A DNA stretch of 64,000 nt from Anaeromyxobacter oryzae (GCF_023169945.1 NZ_AP025591.1:5638481-5702480), one strand, 5' to 3'. Shown: positions 22,374 to 32,046, numbered from the stretch's first letter. Made by a program: numbers and translations. Notes: generated by a model not told the origin, from the sequence alone.

Positions 22374-24610
22374 TCGCGCGCCCCGAGGACCTGCTCGGCT
22401 ACTCCGATCCGTCCGTCCAGCCCGAGGCGACCGGGGTCGACAAGCTCGTCCTGAAGCGCGGGAACCTCTTCCTCGTCGCGAACCGGCTGGGGGACGTCGC
22501 CCCGGCCGGCGCCCGCGACCTCGGGCTGTTCCTCACCGACACGCGCCATCTCTCCGCCTGGAAGCTCGGCATCGCGGGAGGCCCGCCGCTCTGCCTGGCG
22601 TCGCAGCTCTCGCCGGACTACGTGGCCCAGATCGACTTCACGGTGACGAGCCTGCACGAGGGCGATCTCCTCGGCCGCGAGCCGGTCAACTACGTCCACC
22701 TGCGGCGCGACATGCTCATCGACGACGTGCTCGTCGATCGCATCGTCCTCACGAACTTCCAGGGCAAGCCGATGGACGGCTGGATCGAGCTCGGCTGGGC
22801 CGCGGACTTCGCCGACGTCTTCGAGATCCGCGGGGCGCGGCGGAAGGAGCGCGGGACGTACCACCCGCCGAAGGTCGAGCGGGACCGGGTGGTGCTCCGG
22901 TACGACGGCCGCGACGGGCGGCGCTACGCCACCGAGATCCGGGTGGACGGCGCGGTGGCGAACGGCAAGGGCCCGGCGCGCGTGGTGCACCTCGGAGGCC
23001 GGGGCGCGCGCGTCGCGCTGCACCTCGAGCCCGCCGAGCACGTCGAGGCGACGTTCGTGGTCGCCGCGGGCATCGAGCGCGGTACGCCGGGGAAGATCCG
23101 CGGGCTCGACGAGGAGCGGCCGGTGCCGCGCGGCGCGCCCCGCTCGTTCGGGGACCGCGCCGCCGCGACCCATGAGGCGTACGAGAGCTTCGCGCGAAAC
23201 GCGACGCGGTTCGTCGCGTCGAACGACCTCTTCACGCTCGCGCTCGAGCAGGCCGTCGCCGATCTGAAGGCGCTCACCGTCTACCACTTCGGCGCGCCGG
23301 TCATCTCCGCCGGCATCCCCTGGTACACGTGCCCGTTCGGCCGGGACGCGCTCATCGCCGGCTTCGAGTCGCTCCTCGCCGCGCCGGAGGTCGCGCGCGA
23401 CGCGCTCCGGTTCCTGGCGCGTCTCCAGGGCGAGCGGGACGATCCGTCCCGCGACGAGGAGCCCGGGAAGATCCCGCACGAGATCCGGTTCGGCGAGATG
23501 GCGGCCGCCGGGGAGGTGCCGCACACGCCGTACTACGGCTCGGCCGACGCGACGCCGCTGTTCCTGGTGCTGCTCTCCGAGTACGACCGCTGGACGGACG
23601 ACCGCGACACGCTGCTCGAGCTCCTGCCCGCCGCGGAGCGCGCGCTCGACTGGCTCGAGAAGTGGGCGGACCGCGACGCGGACGGGCTCGTCGAGTACCA
23701 CCGCCGCACCGCGAAGGGCCTCCGGAACCAGGGCTGGAAGGACAGCCACGACGGCGTGCCCTTCGCGGACGGGACGTCCGCCGAGCCGCCCATCGCGCTG
23801 GTCGAGGTGCAGGGCTACGCGATCGACGCCCGACGGCGGATGGCGGACCTCCTCGAGCGGCTCGGGCGCCGCTCGGAGGCGAAGGCGCTCCGCGCGGCCG
23901 CGCGGGCGCACGCGGAGGCGGTCGAGGCGCGCTTCTGGATGGAGGAGAAGGGCACCTACGCGATCGCGCTCGACCGGGAGAAGCGGGTCGTCGACGCGGT
24001 GACCTCCAACCCGGGCCACCTCCTGTTCTCGGGGGCGGTGAGCCCGGAGCGCGCCCGCCAGGTCGCGACGTCGCTCCTCGGTGGCGGCATGTGGAGCGGG
24101 TGGGGCATCCGCACGCTCGCCGCGGGGCAGCCCGCCTACAACCCGCTCAGCTACCACGACGGCACGGTCTGGCCACACGACAACGCGCTCTGCGCGATGG
24201 GGATGTCGGCGTACGGGATGACGCGCGAGGCGGGCCAGGTGCTCTGCGCGATGTGGGACGTCGCGCAGCACTTCCGGCAGCACCGGCTCCCGGAGCTCTT
24301 CTGCGGGCTCTCGCGCCCCGCCGGGTCGTTCCCGGTGCACTACCCGGTCGCGTGCTCGCCGCAGGCGTGGTCGTCGGCGGGATGGTTCCTCCTGCTCCGG
24401 GCCGTGCTCGGGCTGTTCGCGGACGCGCCCGCCCACACGCTGCACGTCGTGCAGCCCTGGCTCCCCCCCTGGCTCCACAACATCACGCTCGATGGCGTCC
24501 GGGTGGGGGCCGCGCGCGCGACGATCAAGTTCACCCGTGGCCCGACCAGCACGTTCGCGGAGGTGCTCGACGTCCAGGGCGGGCCGCTGCGCGTGCGGAT
24601 CGAGATCTGA
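22352..24610 (+). CDS. glycogen debranching enzyme (amylo-alpha-1,6-glucosidase)
   Basis: 752 residues; ATG 22352 has GGAGGGAGG immediately upstream. The N-terminal domain (about 25-250) is a GDE_N_bis-type beta-sandwich (L-F-L-T-D-T-R-H-L-S). The C-terminal (alpha/alpha)6 barrel carries W-Y-T-C-P-F-G-R-D, Q-G-W-K-D-S-H-D, E-V-Q-G-Y and N-P-L-S-Y-H-D-G-T-V-W-P-H-D-N, characteristic of bacterial amylo-alpha-1,6-glucosidase-type enzymes of clan GH-L. It would hydrolyse alpha-1,6 branch points of glycogen or related glucans. Coupled to the upstream glycosyltransferase; a hairpin follows the stop (24627-24652). Confidence 0.9.
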   Translation: MDDARAVIARPEDLLGYSDPSVQPEATGVDKLVLKRGNLFLVANRLGDVAPAGARDLGLFLTDTRHLSAWKLGIAGGPPLCLASQLSPDYVAQIDFTVTSLHEGDLLGREPVNYVHLRRDMLIDDVLVDRIVLTNFQGKPMDGWIELGWAADFADVFEIRGARRKERGTYHPPKVERDRVVLRYDGRDGRRYATEIRVDGAVANGKGPARVVHLGGRGARVALHLEPAEHVEATFVVAAGIERGTPGKIRGLDEERPVPRGAPRSFGDRAAATHEAYESFARNATRFVASNDLFTLALEQAVADLKALTVYHFGAPVISAGIPWYTCPFGRDALIAGFESLLAAPEVARDALRFLARLQGERDDPSRDEEPGKIPHEIRFGEMAAAGEVPHTPYYGSADATPLFLVLLSEYDRWTDDRDTLLELLPAAERALDWLEKWADRDADGLVEYHRRTAKGLRNQGWKDSHDGVPFADGTSAEPPIALVEVQGYAIDARRRMADLLERLGRRSEAKALRAAARAHAEAVEARFWMEEKGTYAIALDREKRVVDAVTSNPGHLLFSGAVSPERARQVATSLLGGGMWSGWGIRTLAAGQPAYNPLSYHDGTVWPHDNALCAMGMSAYGMTREAGQVLCAMWDVAQHFRQHRLPELFCGLSRPAGSFPVHYPVACSPQAWSSAGWFLLLRAVLGLFADAPAHTLHVVQPWLPPWLHNITLDGVRVGAARATIKFTRGPTSTFAEVLDVQGGPLRVRIEI

Positions 24611-25103
24611 CGCCTGAAGAAGCGAAAGGCCGGGAAGTGACCCTCCCGGCCTCTCGAGCTCTGGCGCTCGCGGCGCCCCTAGGACACTCCGCCGGTCTCC
24701 TCGTGAGGAGCTTGCGGCGGTGGGAGGAGTCGAGCTTCCGGCCTCGCATCGACTTGGACGTGAAACGGGAGGTGGGCCCTGCGTACCGAGCGTTTGGGCT
24801 GGAGATTCGTCATGGCAGGGTCCTTGGCCGGCCTCCGGCGGGACTCGGGTTCCTTCTCTTCAAGCCCCGTGCCGTCACCGCGCGTGACCGCCGGTCAGTG
24901 AAATCGCGAGGTTGCGGCCCCCCGCGCCGGGACGTGCCTGTAAAACCGCAGGTCCGGCCGGACGCCGGGGTGCAGGGGCACCCGAGCGCCGCCGCGCTCG
25001 TGCCGGCGAAGGGCGGCCGGTGGGACGCGTTCGCCTCGCCGGTCCCTCGCGGCGGCGTTACCCTTCAACCCGTCGCGCGGCCCACGGCGGCGGCGGGGAG
25101 CCG
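24611..25103. other. 493-bp gap without a clear gene
   Basis: After the terminator-like hairpin the sequence is less GC-rich than coding DNA around it and lacks the usual third-position G/C bias. A 44-codon minus-strand frame (ATG 24813 down to a stop near 24679) has weak codon bias and resembles no family I know. Small hairpins occur (GTCAC-CGCGC-GTGAC and GACCG-C-CGGTC near 24880-24900). It could hold a small RNA or the leader of the MoxR gene. Confidence 0.35.
24627..24652 (+). terminator. hairpin after the debranching-enzyme gene
   Basis: AGGCCGGGA (24627-24635) and TCCCGGCCT (24644-24652) form a perfect 9-bp stem with an 8-nt loop, 17 bp after the stop. No T-tract, as is common in GC-rich genomes. 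Confidence 0.6.
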
Positions 25104-26024
25104 ATGTTCACGAGCCTCGACGAGACTGCGGAGAAGCTCGCGGCGGCGGGGTACCTCCCGTCGCGGGAGATCGCGACGGCGGTCTTCCTGGCCGACCGTC
25201 TCGAGAAGCCGATCCTGGTCGAGGGCCCCGCGGGCGTCGGCAAGACCGAGCTCGCACACGCCTTCGCGCGGGCGAGCGGCCGCGCGCTCGTCCGGCTGCA
25301 GTGCTACGAGGGGCTCGACGAGTCGAAGGCGCTCTACGAGTGGGAGTACGCGAAGCAGCTCCTCTACACCCAGCTCCTGAAGGACCGGATCGGCGCGACC
25401 GTCGAGGGCGCCGGGAGCTTGGCGGACGCGGCGGAGCGCATCGCGGGCGAGGGGAACGTCTTCTTCAGCGAGCGGTTCCTCGTGGCGCGGCCGGTGCTGA
25501 AGGCCCTCACGAGCGAGGTCCCGGCGCTGCTCCTCGTGGACGAGATCGACAAGGCGGACCCGGAGTTCGAGGCGTTCCTCCTCGAGGTCCTCTCGGACTG
25601 GGCCGTGACGGTGCCCGAGATCGGGACGATCCGGGCGCGGCAGGTGCCGCGCGTCGTCCTCACGTCCAACGCGGCTCGCGACCTCTCGGACGCGCTGAAG
25701 CGCCGGTGCCTGCACCTCCACGTCGACTTCCCGACCCGCGAGCGCGAGCTCGCCATCGTCCGCGCGCGGGTGCCGGACGCGTCCGAGGCCCTCGCGCGCG
25801 CCGTGGTGGCCGCGGTGGCGAAGCTCCGGACGCTCGATCTCCGCAAGCCGCCGTCCATCTCCGAGACGCTGGACTGGATCCGCGCGCTCGCGATCCTGAA
25901 CGCCGACCGGCTGGACCCGGCGCTGCTCGACGACACGCTGAGCCTCGTCCTGAAGTACGAGGCGGACGTGGCGCGGGCGAGGGAGCGGAAGGGCGAGATC
26001 CTCGCGGCGGCGCAGGTGGGATGA
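25104..26024 (+). CDS. MoxR-family AAA+ ATPase
   Basis: 306 residues from ATG 25104. Walker A G-P-A-G-V-G-K-T near 46-53, Walker B L-L-L-V-D-E-I-D-K-A, sensor T-S-N-A-A-R-D-L-S and arginine-finger region L-K-R-R-C-L-H. MoxR proteins usually act with a VWA-domain partner to mature or insert metal into enzymes (for example form I CO dehydrogenase). The next gene converges and no VWA gene is present in the window. The C-terminal lid domain is complete. Confidence 0.87.
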   Translation: MFTSLDETAEKLAAAGYLPSREIATAVFLADRLEKPILVEGPAGVGKTELAHAFARASGRALVRLQCYEGLDESKALYEWEYAKQLLYTQLLKDRIGATVEGAGSLADAAERIAGEGNVFFSERFLVARPVLKALTSEVPALLLVDEIDKADPEFEAFLLEVLSDWAVTVPEIGTIRARQVPRVVLTSNAARDLSDALKRRCLHLHVDFPTRERELAIVRARVPDASEALARAVVAAVAKLRTLDLRKPPSISETLDWIRALAILNADRLDPALLDDTLSLVLKYEADVARARERKGEILAAAQVG

Positions 26025-26034
26025 CGGGACCAAC

Positions 26035-26245
26035 CCGTTGCCGTTTACGTTACCGTTGCCGTTACCGTCTCCGTTCCCCGTGTCCCGTGTCCCCTGGCCC
26101 GCCATCCGTTCCCGTCCCCGATCGTCCTCGCGCGTTCACCGTCGGTTGTCCGGGAACGGCTCACGGGCCACGGGACACGGGAGGCGGGACACGACAACGG
26201 GGGCGGTAACGGTAACGGAGAACGGAAACGGGGAACGGTAACGGA
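26035..26245. repeat. degenerate GTTACC/GGTAAC hexamer repeats in inverted arrangement
   Basis: The left arm (26035-26098) is built of imperfect CCGTTG/CCGTTA/CCGTTT units followed by two CCGTGTC copies. The right arm (26164-26245) has the complementary units: ACGGGACACGGG, GGTAACGG twice, AACGGAAACGG and GGTAACGG. The arms can pair over much of their length across a 65-bp centre. The block lies between convergent genes, so it may terminate transcription from both sides. It is not a CRISPR array: units are short, degenerate and without spacers. Confidence 0.65.
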
Positions 26246-26248
26246 GAC

Positions 26249-27022
26249 TCAGTCCTCCACGTCCCCCGGCTCCGCCCGGGCCGCGCGCGCGGGGACCTGC
26301 ACGATCTCCTGCGTGGGCAGGATGAACGCGGTGAGCTTCCCGCCGTAGACGCAGCCCGTGTCGATCCCGACGCACGACACGCCGGGGCGCGGAGTGTCCA
26401 CGACGACCCCCTCGCGCGCGTGGTGGCCGTAGACGATCGACTGCGGGCCGGTCCAGACCTCCGTCCACCGGCGCACGCCGGCCTCGCCGGCCTCGCCGCG
26501 CGTGCGGTGCACCGGCTTCCCGCGGACGTCGAGGTACCGCAGCCGCACGAGCCAGTCCGGCGGCTGCGCCGACACGCGCCGGCCGGGCAGGAGCCCGCCG
26601 TGGACCGCGAGCCAGCGGCCGCCGAGCGGGATGACCCGGGGCAGCGCCGCGAGCCAGGCGAGATCGTCGCGCGAGAGCTGCGCGTGCTCGGCGGCGCGAT
26701 CCGGCGACATGCGGACCGGGTTGCGGTGGCCGGGGTCCACCCGCCGGCGCGCCTCGTGCGCCGCGAACCGGAGGTGCTTCTCCTCGTGGTTGCCGAGGAC
26801 GCACTCCGCGCGGAGCTCCCGCGCACGGCGCACGACGCCGACCGGATCCGGTCCGCGGTCGAGGAGATCGCCGAGCAGGACGAGCCGGTCCACGCCCGGG
26901 TTCCAGCGCGCGGCGACGAGCAGCGCCTCGAGCTCCTCGAGGCAGCCGTGCACGTCGCCCACGACGATCGTGCGACGCCGCCCCGGGGCGGAGGGGGCGG
27001 CGCCGGGCCGGACGGGGTCCAC
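26249..27022 (-). CDS. ApaH-like metallophosphatase
   Basis: 257 residues from GTG 27022. The three metallophosphoesterase signatures are in order: G-D-V-H-G-C (about 22-27), G-D-L-L-D-R-G (about 50-56) and G-N-H-E (about 77-80), with later H-G-G-L and Y-G-H-H metal ligands. The family includes bis(5'-nucleosyl)-tetraphosphatase (ApaH) and bacterial PPP-type serine/threonine phosphatases; sequence alone does not choose. A -10-like TAAGAT lies 6 bp upstream, overlapping the stop of the preceding gene. The 3' end borders the inverted repeats. Confidence 0.85.
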   Translation of the reverse strand: MDPVRPGAAPSAPGRRRTIVVGDVHGCLEELEALLVAARWNPGVDRLVLLGDLLDRGPDPVGVVRRARELRAECVLGNHEEKHLRFAAHEARRRVDPGHRNPVRMSPDRAAEHAQLSRDDLAWLAALPRVIPLGGRWLAVHGGLLPGRRVSAQPPDWLVRLRYLDVRGKPVHRTRGEAGEAGVRRWTEVWTGPQSIVYGHHAREGVVVDTPRPGVSCVGIDTGCVYGGKLTAFILPTQEIVQVPARAARAEPGDVED

Positions 27023-27031
27023 GATCCGATC

Positions 27032-27667
27032 TTAGCGGGGGTCGGCGGGTCTGCGCGACGTCGCGCGCGAAGGCAGTGGGGCGTCCCGAGCCGCGGTGGC
27101 TGGCCGGAGGCCCGGCGCGGCGGGATCGTCGAACCAGCCGGCGTACCCGGCCGCGACGTCCGCGTCCTCGAATGCAGCGTCCGTGCGGCGATCGACGACG
27201 CGCCAGGCTCCCTCCACGCGCGCCACGAGGTACTCCGAGACGGACCGGGCGAGCGCCCCGTCGCCCGCCGGCACCCACGTGCTCTCGCGGACCGTCACGA
27301 CTGCGGTCCCCCGCGGCGCGCGCCGGACGGCGAGCAGCTGGAAGGACTCGAGGATGCCGCCCCGGGCCGCCTGCTGCCAGGGCGCGAGCGGGTGGCCCTC
27401 GCCGCGCGCCGCCCTGCGAGCGATCTCGTCGAGCGCGCGCGGCGCGGTCAGGCGCCTCGCGGCCTCGTAGTCCCGCTCGCGCGCGGGCACCGCACGGTCC
27501 GGGCGGACGTCGGGCGCGCGCGGGCCGGCGAGCCGGACCGCGTCGAGGTAGTGGAGCACGCACCGTGCGGGTCCGCGCAGGAGGTTCTCGGGCGGCGACT
27601 GCGCGTCGAGCGCGGGCCCCTCCGGGCCTGCGGCGGCTGCGACGAGGAGGAGCGGGAGGAGGACCAT
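27032..27667 (-). CDS. exported protein of unknown function
   Basis: 211 residues from ATG 27667. The first 15 or so residues are a short hydrophobic signal (M-V-L-L-P-L-L-L-V-A-A-A-A-G). The mature part has helical segments rich in alanine/arginine, then a mixed alpha/beta stretch (V-S-E-Y-L-V-A-R-V-E-G-A-W-R-V-V-D-R-R) like the last strands of NTF2-fold proteins. No catalytic motif is evident. It precedes the ApaH-like gene by 9 bp in the same orientation. Confidence 0.6.
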   Translation of the reverse strand: MVLLPLLLVAAAAGPEGPALDAQSPPENLLRGPARCVLHYLDAVRLAGPRAPDVRPDRAVPARERDYEAARRLTAPRALDEIARRAARGEGHPLAPWQQAARGGILESFQLLAVRRAPRGTAVVTVRESTWVPAGDGALARSVSEYLVARVEGAWRVVDRRTDAAFEDADVAAGYAGWFDDPAAPGLRPATAARDAPLPSRATSRRPADPR

Positions 27668-27882
27668 GCACGGGTTCTGCTCCGGGTGGAACGGAGCGCC
27701 GACACGTTCGGCCCGCCACCCCCGGCTCGCAACCCTCCGCCCCGCCCCGGCCGGCTGCGCACCCGGTGCGCGTCTGTGCGGCGGACGCGCGGCGGCAGGT
27801 CGCCGCGGTCGCCGCATGCCTAGATTGGCGGCGACGCCGGGGATAGACTCGGTAGCCCGGGCGGGCGTCTCCCGCATCCCAC

Positions 27883-30800
27883 ATGGAATCGAAGCGCGTC
27901 CTCATCGTGGAGCCGGACAACGCGTTCGCGCTGTCCCTCGCATCGCTGTTTCGCGACGACGGCCACGCCACGCGGGTCGCCGCGAGCGCGGCCGAGGCGG
28001 AGCGTGAGATCGCCGCGCGGCGCCCCGACCTGTGCGTGATGCGCGCGGAGCTCCCGGACCTCTCGGGCTTCTCGCTCTGCGCGCGGCTGCGCCACGATCG
28101 GTTCACGGCGACGATCCCCCTCGTGCTGTACTCGTCCGAGACCCCGCCGGAGTCGCTCGCGGAGCACGCGCGCACGCCGTGGGCCGCGAACGGCTACCTG
28201 GCGATGCCCCTCGACACCGACGCGCTCCGGCAGCTCGCGCGCCACCTCCTCGCCGCGGCCGAGCCGGTCGAGGTCGCGGACGACGCCGACGTGGAGGAGG
28301 TCGAGCCGGACGAGGGCATCGAGGGCGAGCGCGGCGGCGAGGGCGACGGCGCCGTGCCCGCCGCCGCGGCGCACGGGGGCGACGCCCCCGCCGGTGCGGA
28401 CGCTTCCGCCGCTGCCGACGCCGCCCCCGGCGTGGAGCCGGCCGGCGCGGACGTGCCTCCGATCGCGCCCGGCGAGGCCGAGGCGGCTACGCCTCCGCCC
28501 ATGCCGCGGCGCGCGCATCGATCGATCGTGACCGACGAGGACCGGCTGTTCGTCGACCGCGTCTTCCAGTCGGTCGCGGAGCACCGTGACGAGCTCGCGG
28601 CGGAGGCGCACCGGCGTCGCCCGCCGCCGCGTCGCGACCTCCTGCAGACGCCGGAGGGGCGCGCGCAGCTCCTGCGCGAGGACCTCAAGTGGCGCGAGGC
28701 GCAGCTCGCGCGCCTCGCGGAGGTGTGGGAGGTGCGCGAGCGCGAGCTCGCGTCCGTCGACGAGCGCATCCACGAGAAGGACGTGGAGGTGCAGTCGCTC
28801 AAGCTGCAGGTCGACGATCTGCTCCGGCGGCTCGCCGACGCCCGCGAGGCCTTCCTGCAGAAGGAGCGCGAGTACGGCGCCTCCGTCGACGGCCTCCTGC
28901 TCGAGAAGTTCAGCCAGGAGAAGGAGCTCATCGAGGTGGTCGCCGCGAACGAGCGGCGCATCCACGAGCTCGAGCGCGAGGTCCGGCGGCGCGACGACGA
29001 CCTCGCGCACCGGAAGGTCGCGCTCGACCGGGCGCAGGAGGAGATCGCGCGGCTCGACCGCCAGGCGCGCGCCGACGCCGCGCGGATGGAGGCGCGGGAG
29101 CGCGAGCTGCAGGAGGAGATCGGCCGCCGCGCGGAGGAGGTCACCGCCGCGGAGGCGGCCCTCACGGCGGCGCGGGAGGCCGGCGAGGAGGCGCAGCGCG
29201 AGGCCGACGCCCGGCTCGAGGCGGAGTCGGCGGCACGCCGGAGCGTCGAGGCCGAGCTCGCCGCCGCACGCCACGAGGCGGAGGCCCGCGTCCACGGGCT
29301 CGAGGCGCGGCTCGCGGAGTCGGGGGCGCGGGCCGCCGGGCTCGAGGCGGAGCTGGAGACGGTCCGGGAAGAGGCGGAGCGGGCGCGCGCGGCGAGCGAG
29401 GCGCGGGCCGCGGAGCTCGCCTCGGCGCTCGAGGAGTCCGAGCGCGAGCGAGAGCGGGCCGCGGAGAGCGCGCGCGAGGCCGCGTCGGCGCTCCAGGCCC
29501 GCATCGACGATCGCGAGGACGCGATCCGCGATCGCGAGCAACGGCTGCGGCTCCTCGACGAGGAGTACCGGCAGTTCCGCGAGAGCGCGCGCGGCCGGGA
29601 GGACGACCTCGGCCGCGAGATCCAGGATCACCTGCAGCAGATCGGGTCGCTCGAGGGCGAGATCGAGGGCCTCGCGCGCGAGATGTCCGAGCGCGAGGAG
29701 GAGGCGCGCACCGAGCTCGCGGAGGTGCGCGCCGGGCTCGAGGCGGAGCGCGCCGACGCGGAGGCGAGCGCCGCCGCGGCGGCGCAGGAGGCGGCGCGCC
29801 GCGCGGAGGCGCTCGAGGCCGAGCGGGCCCGGGCGGACGCCGCGCGCGCCGAGGCGGAGCGGGCGGCGGAGACCGCCCGCGCGGCCGGCGCGCGCGCCGA
29901 GCGGGCGCTCGACGCGGCCCGCTCCGAGTGGGAGGCGCGCGCCGAGGTGCTGGTGTCCGAGCGCGACGAGCTGCGGAGCGACGCGGACCGGCAGCGCGCG
30001 CTCGCGGAGGGCGCCGGCCGCGAGCGGGACGCGCTGCGCGCGGCCCTCGCGGAGCGCGAGCTCGAGCTCGCGGCCCGGACGGGCGAGCGGGACGCCTCCA
30101 CGGCGGCCGCGCGGCAGGCGGCGGCGGAGGCGGACGCGGTGCGCGAGGCGCGGGCGGCGCTGGAGGTCCAGCTCGCCGACGCCGAGGCGCGGGAGCGCGC
30201 GTCCGCGGACACGATGGAGGCGGCGCGCGCCGAGGTCGCGCGCCTCACCGGGCGCCTCGCGGAGGTCGAGGCGGCGGCGCGGGCCGACGCCGAGGCGCGG
30301 GGGGCGGAGCTCGCGGCGGCGCGCGAGCGGTCGGCGGCGCTCGAGGCGGACCTCGTCACGGCGCGCGCGGACGGCGAGGCGCGGGCGGCCGCGGCCGCGG
30401 AGGAGCTCGACGCGCTCCGCGCGACGGCGGCGCGCGCCGAGGCGGAGCGCGAGGAGCTCCGGCGGCAGGCCCGGCGGCGCGAGGGCGAGCTCTCGCTCGA
30501 GCTGGCGGCGCGCGCAGAGGCGGCGCTCCGGCACGAGGAGCAGGCCCGGGCCGCCGCCGCGCGCGCCGACGAGGCCGCGGCACGGATCGCGGAGCTCGAG
30601 AGCGAGCGGCGCGAGGCCCGCGATGCGCTCGACGCGCTCTCGCGGGAGATGGAGCGCAAGGTCTCGGCGCTCGAGTCCCGCGGCAGCGAGCTCGACGCAG
30701 CGCTCGCGGCGGCGCGGCAGCAGGCCGAGGCGCGGGCGGCGGAGCTCGCGGGGGCGCGCGAGGCGTGGACCGGACGCGAGGCGGCGCTCGAGGCGGCGCG

Positions 30801-32046
30801 CGAGGACGCGGAGGCGGCGTCGAGCGCCGCGGCGGCCGCGCTCGCGGAGGCGGCGCGCGACCGGGACGAGGCGCGCGCGCAGCGCGAGGCGCTCGCCGCG
30901 GAGCTCGGGACGCGCGAGGCGGAGGAGCAGGCGCTCCGGGACGAGGTCCGGGCGGCGGCCACCCGCGGCGACGCCGCGGAGGCGGAGCGCGCGCGGCTCG
31001 AGGCGGAGCTGACCCGCGAGGCGGCCGCGCGCGCCGAGGACGACGAGCGCGCGCGGGCGCGGCTCGCGGCGTTCGTGGCCGAGCACGGGCGCCGCGAGGA
31101 GGAGCTGCTCGCGGAGCTCGCGAAGAAGACGGAGGCCGCGGAGGCGCTGCACGCCCGGTTCGAGGAGCTCGCGGCGGAGCGGGCCCGGCGCGAGGAGGCG
31201 CTGCAGAAGGAGCTCGCCGCCCGCGCCGAGGCGCTCCGCGCGGCGGAGCGCCGCGAGCAGGCGGGTGCGGAGGCGGCGTCGGCGCGCATCGAGGAGGCCC
31301 GCAAGCGCGTGGCGGAGGCGGAGGAGCGGCTCGCGTCGCTCGCCGAGGCGCGCGAGGCGTCGGAGCGGTCGATGGCCGAGCTGAGCCAGCGCCTCGAGGA
31401 GACCGCGACGGAGCGGACCGGGCTCCTCGCGCGCGTGGAGCGCGCCGACGCGAAGGTCGAGGAGCTCGAGCAGTCGCTCGCGGCCGCCCATCGCGACCGG
31501 CAGCGCGTGGAGACCGAGCTCGCGGCGCGCGCGGCCCGCGCCGAGGCGCGCGCGGCCGAGCTGGGCGCCAAGGCGGAGCAGGCGGCGCGCGACGCGAGCG
31601 TCGCGCACGCCGCGCGGGCGCGCGTGATCGAGCTCGAGGCGGCGCTCGCCCTCGCGGGCCAGGCGCGCGCGCGCGCGGAGAAGGAGCTGTCGGCGCGGGC
31701 GGCCGCCGCGGAGGCGCGCGCCGCCGACGCCGCCCGGCGGCTGGACCGGGTCGCTGCGGAGCGGCGCGAGGCGGAGGGGCGCGGCGCGCGCGCGGTCGAG
31801 GAGGCCCAGGCGCGCTTCCGCGACGAGCTCGCCCGGCGCGATCAGCTGCGGCACCAGGAAATGCAGCGGCTGCAGGCGGCGCTCCAGGAGCGGGCGCGGC
31901 GCGAGAAGGCGCTCGAGATGGAGCTGTCGCGCGTGAAGGGCTCGCGCGCCGTCGCGGCCGCGGTGGGGGCGCTCGCCCCCGCGTCCGCGGGACCCGCGGC
32001 GGACGCCCCCCGGACGCCTGACGCGGTCGAGGACGAGGTGAAGTAG
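27883..32046 (+). CDS. AglZ/FrzS-type protein: pseudo-receiver plus very long coiled coil
   Basis: 1387 residues. Residues 1-125 are a receiver domain whose active site is degraded: E10 and D12 are kept, but the phospho-acceptor position is R54 (V-M-R-A-E-L-P-D) and the conserved lysine is M108 (Y-L-A-M-P-L). An acidic, alanine/proline-rich linker (125-210) precedes an almost unbroken coiled coil to about residue 1355, dominated by alanine, glutamate and arginine. Size and layout match Myxococcus AglZ (about 1395 residues, gliding-motility polarity), with FrzS a shorter relative; both have pseudo-receivers. Coiled coils drift freely, so orthology is inferred from architecture. A structural or chromosome-organising role is possible. 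Confidence 0.75.
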   Translation: MESKRVLIVEPDNAFALSLASLFRDDGHATRVAASAAEAEREIAARRPDLCVMRAELPDLSGFSLCARLRHDRFTATIPLVLYSSETPPESLAEHARTPWAANGYLAMPLDTDALRQLARHLLAAAEPVEVADDADVEEVEPDEGIEGERGGEGDGAVPAAAAHGGDAPAGADASAAADAAPGVEPAGADVPPIAPGEAEAATPPPMPRRAHRSIVTDEDRLFVDRVFQSVAEHRDELAAEAHRRRPPPRRDLLQTPEGRAQLLREDLKWREAQLARLAEVWEVRERELASVDERIHEKDVEVQSLKLQVDDLLRRLADAREAFLQKEREYGASVDGLLLEKFSQEKELIEVVAANERRIHELEREVRRRDDDLAHRKVALDRAQEEIARLDRQARADAARMEARERELQEEIGRRAEEVTAAEAALTAAREAGEEAQREADARLEAESAARRSVEAELAAARHEAEARVHGLEARLAESGARAAGLEAELETVREEAERARAASEARAAELASALEESERERERAAESAREAASALQARIDDREDAIRDREQRLRLLDEEYRQFRESARGREDDLGREIQDHLQQIGSLEGEIEGLAREMSEREEEARTELAEVRAGLEAERADAEASAAAAAQEAARRAEALEAERARADAARAEAERAAETARAAGARAERALDAARSEWEARAEVLVSERDELRSDADRQRALAEGAGRERDALRAALAERELELAARTGERDASTAAARQAAAEADAVREARAALEVQLADAEARERASADTMEAARAEVARLTGRLAEVEAAARADAEARGAELAAARERSAALEADLVTARADGEARAAAAAEELDALRATAARAEAEREELRRQARRREGELSLELAARAEAALRHEEQARAAAARADEAAARIAELESERREARDALDALSREMERKVSALESRGSELDAALAAARQQAEARAAELAGAREAWTGREAALEAAREDAEAASSAAAAALAEAARDRDEARAQREALAAELGTREAEEQALRDEVRAAATRGDAAEAERARLEAELTREAAARAEDDERARARLAAFVAEHGRREEELLAELAKKTEAAEALHARFEELAAERARREEALQKELAARAEALRAAERREQAGAEAASARIEEARKRVAEAEERLASLAEAREASERSMAELSQRLEETATERTGLLARVERADAKVEELEQSLAAAHRDRQRVETELAARAARAEARAAELGAKAEQAARDASVAHAARARVIELEAALALAGQARARAEKELSARAAAAEARAADAARRLDRVAAERREAEGRGARAVEEAQARFRDELARRDQLRHQEMQRLQAALQERARREKALEMELSRVKGSRAVAAAVGALAPASAGPAADAPRTPDAVEDEVK

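Noticed and set aside
24679..24813. 44-codon minus-strand open frame
   Set aside because: Its third codon positions are mixed rather than G/C-biased, and it resembles no small protein family I know.
26035..26245. CRISPR array
   Set aside because: Units are 6-8 bp, degenerate and contiguous, with no regular spacers and no cas genes nearby.
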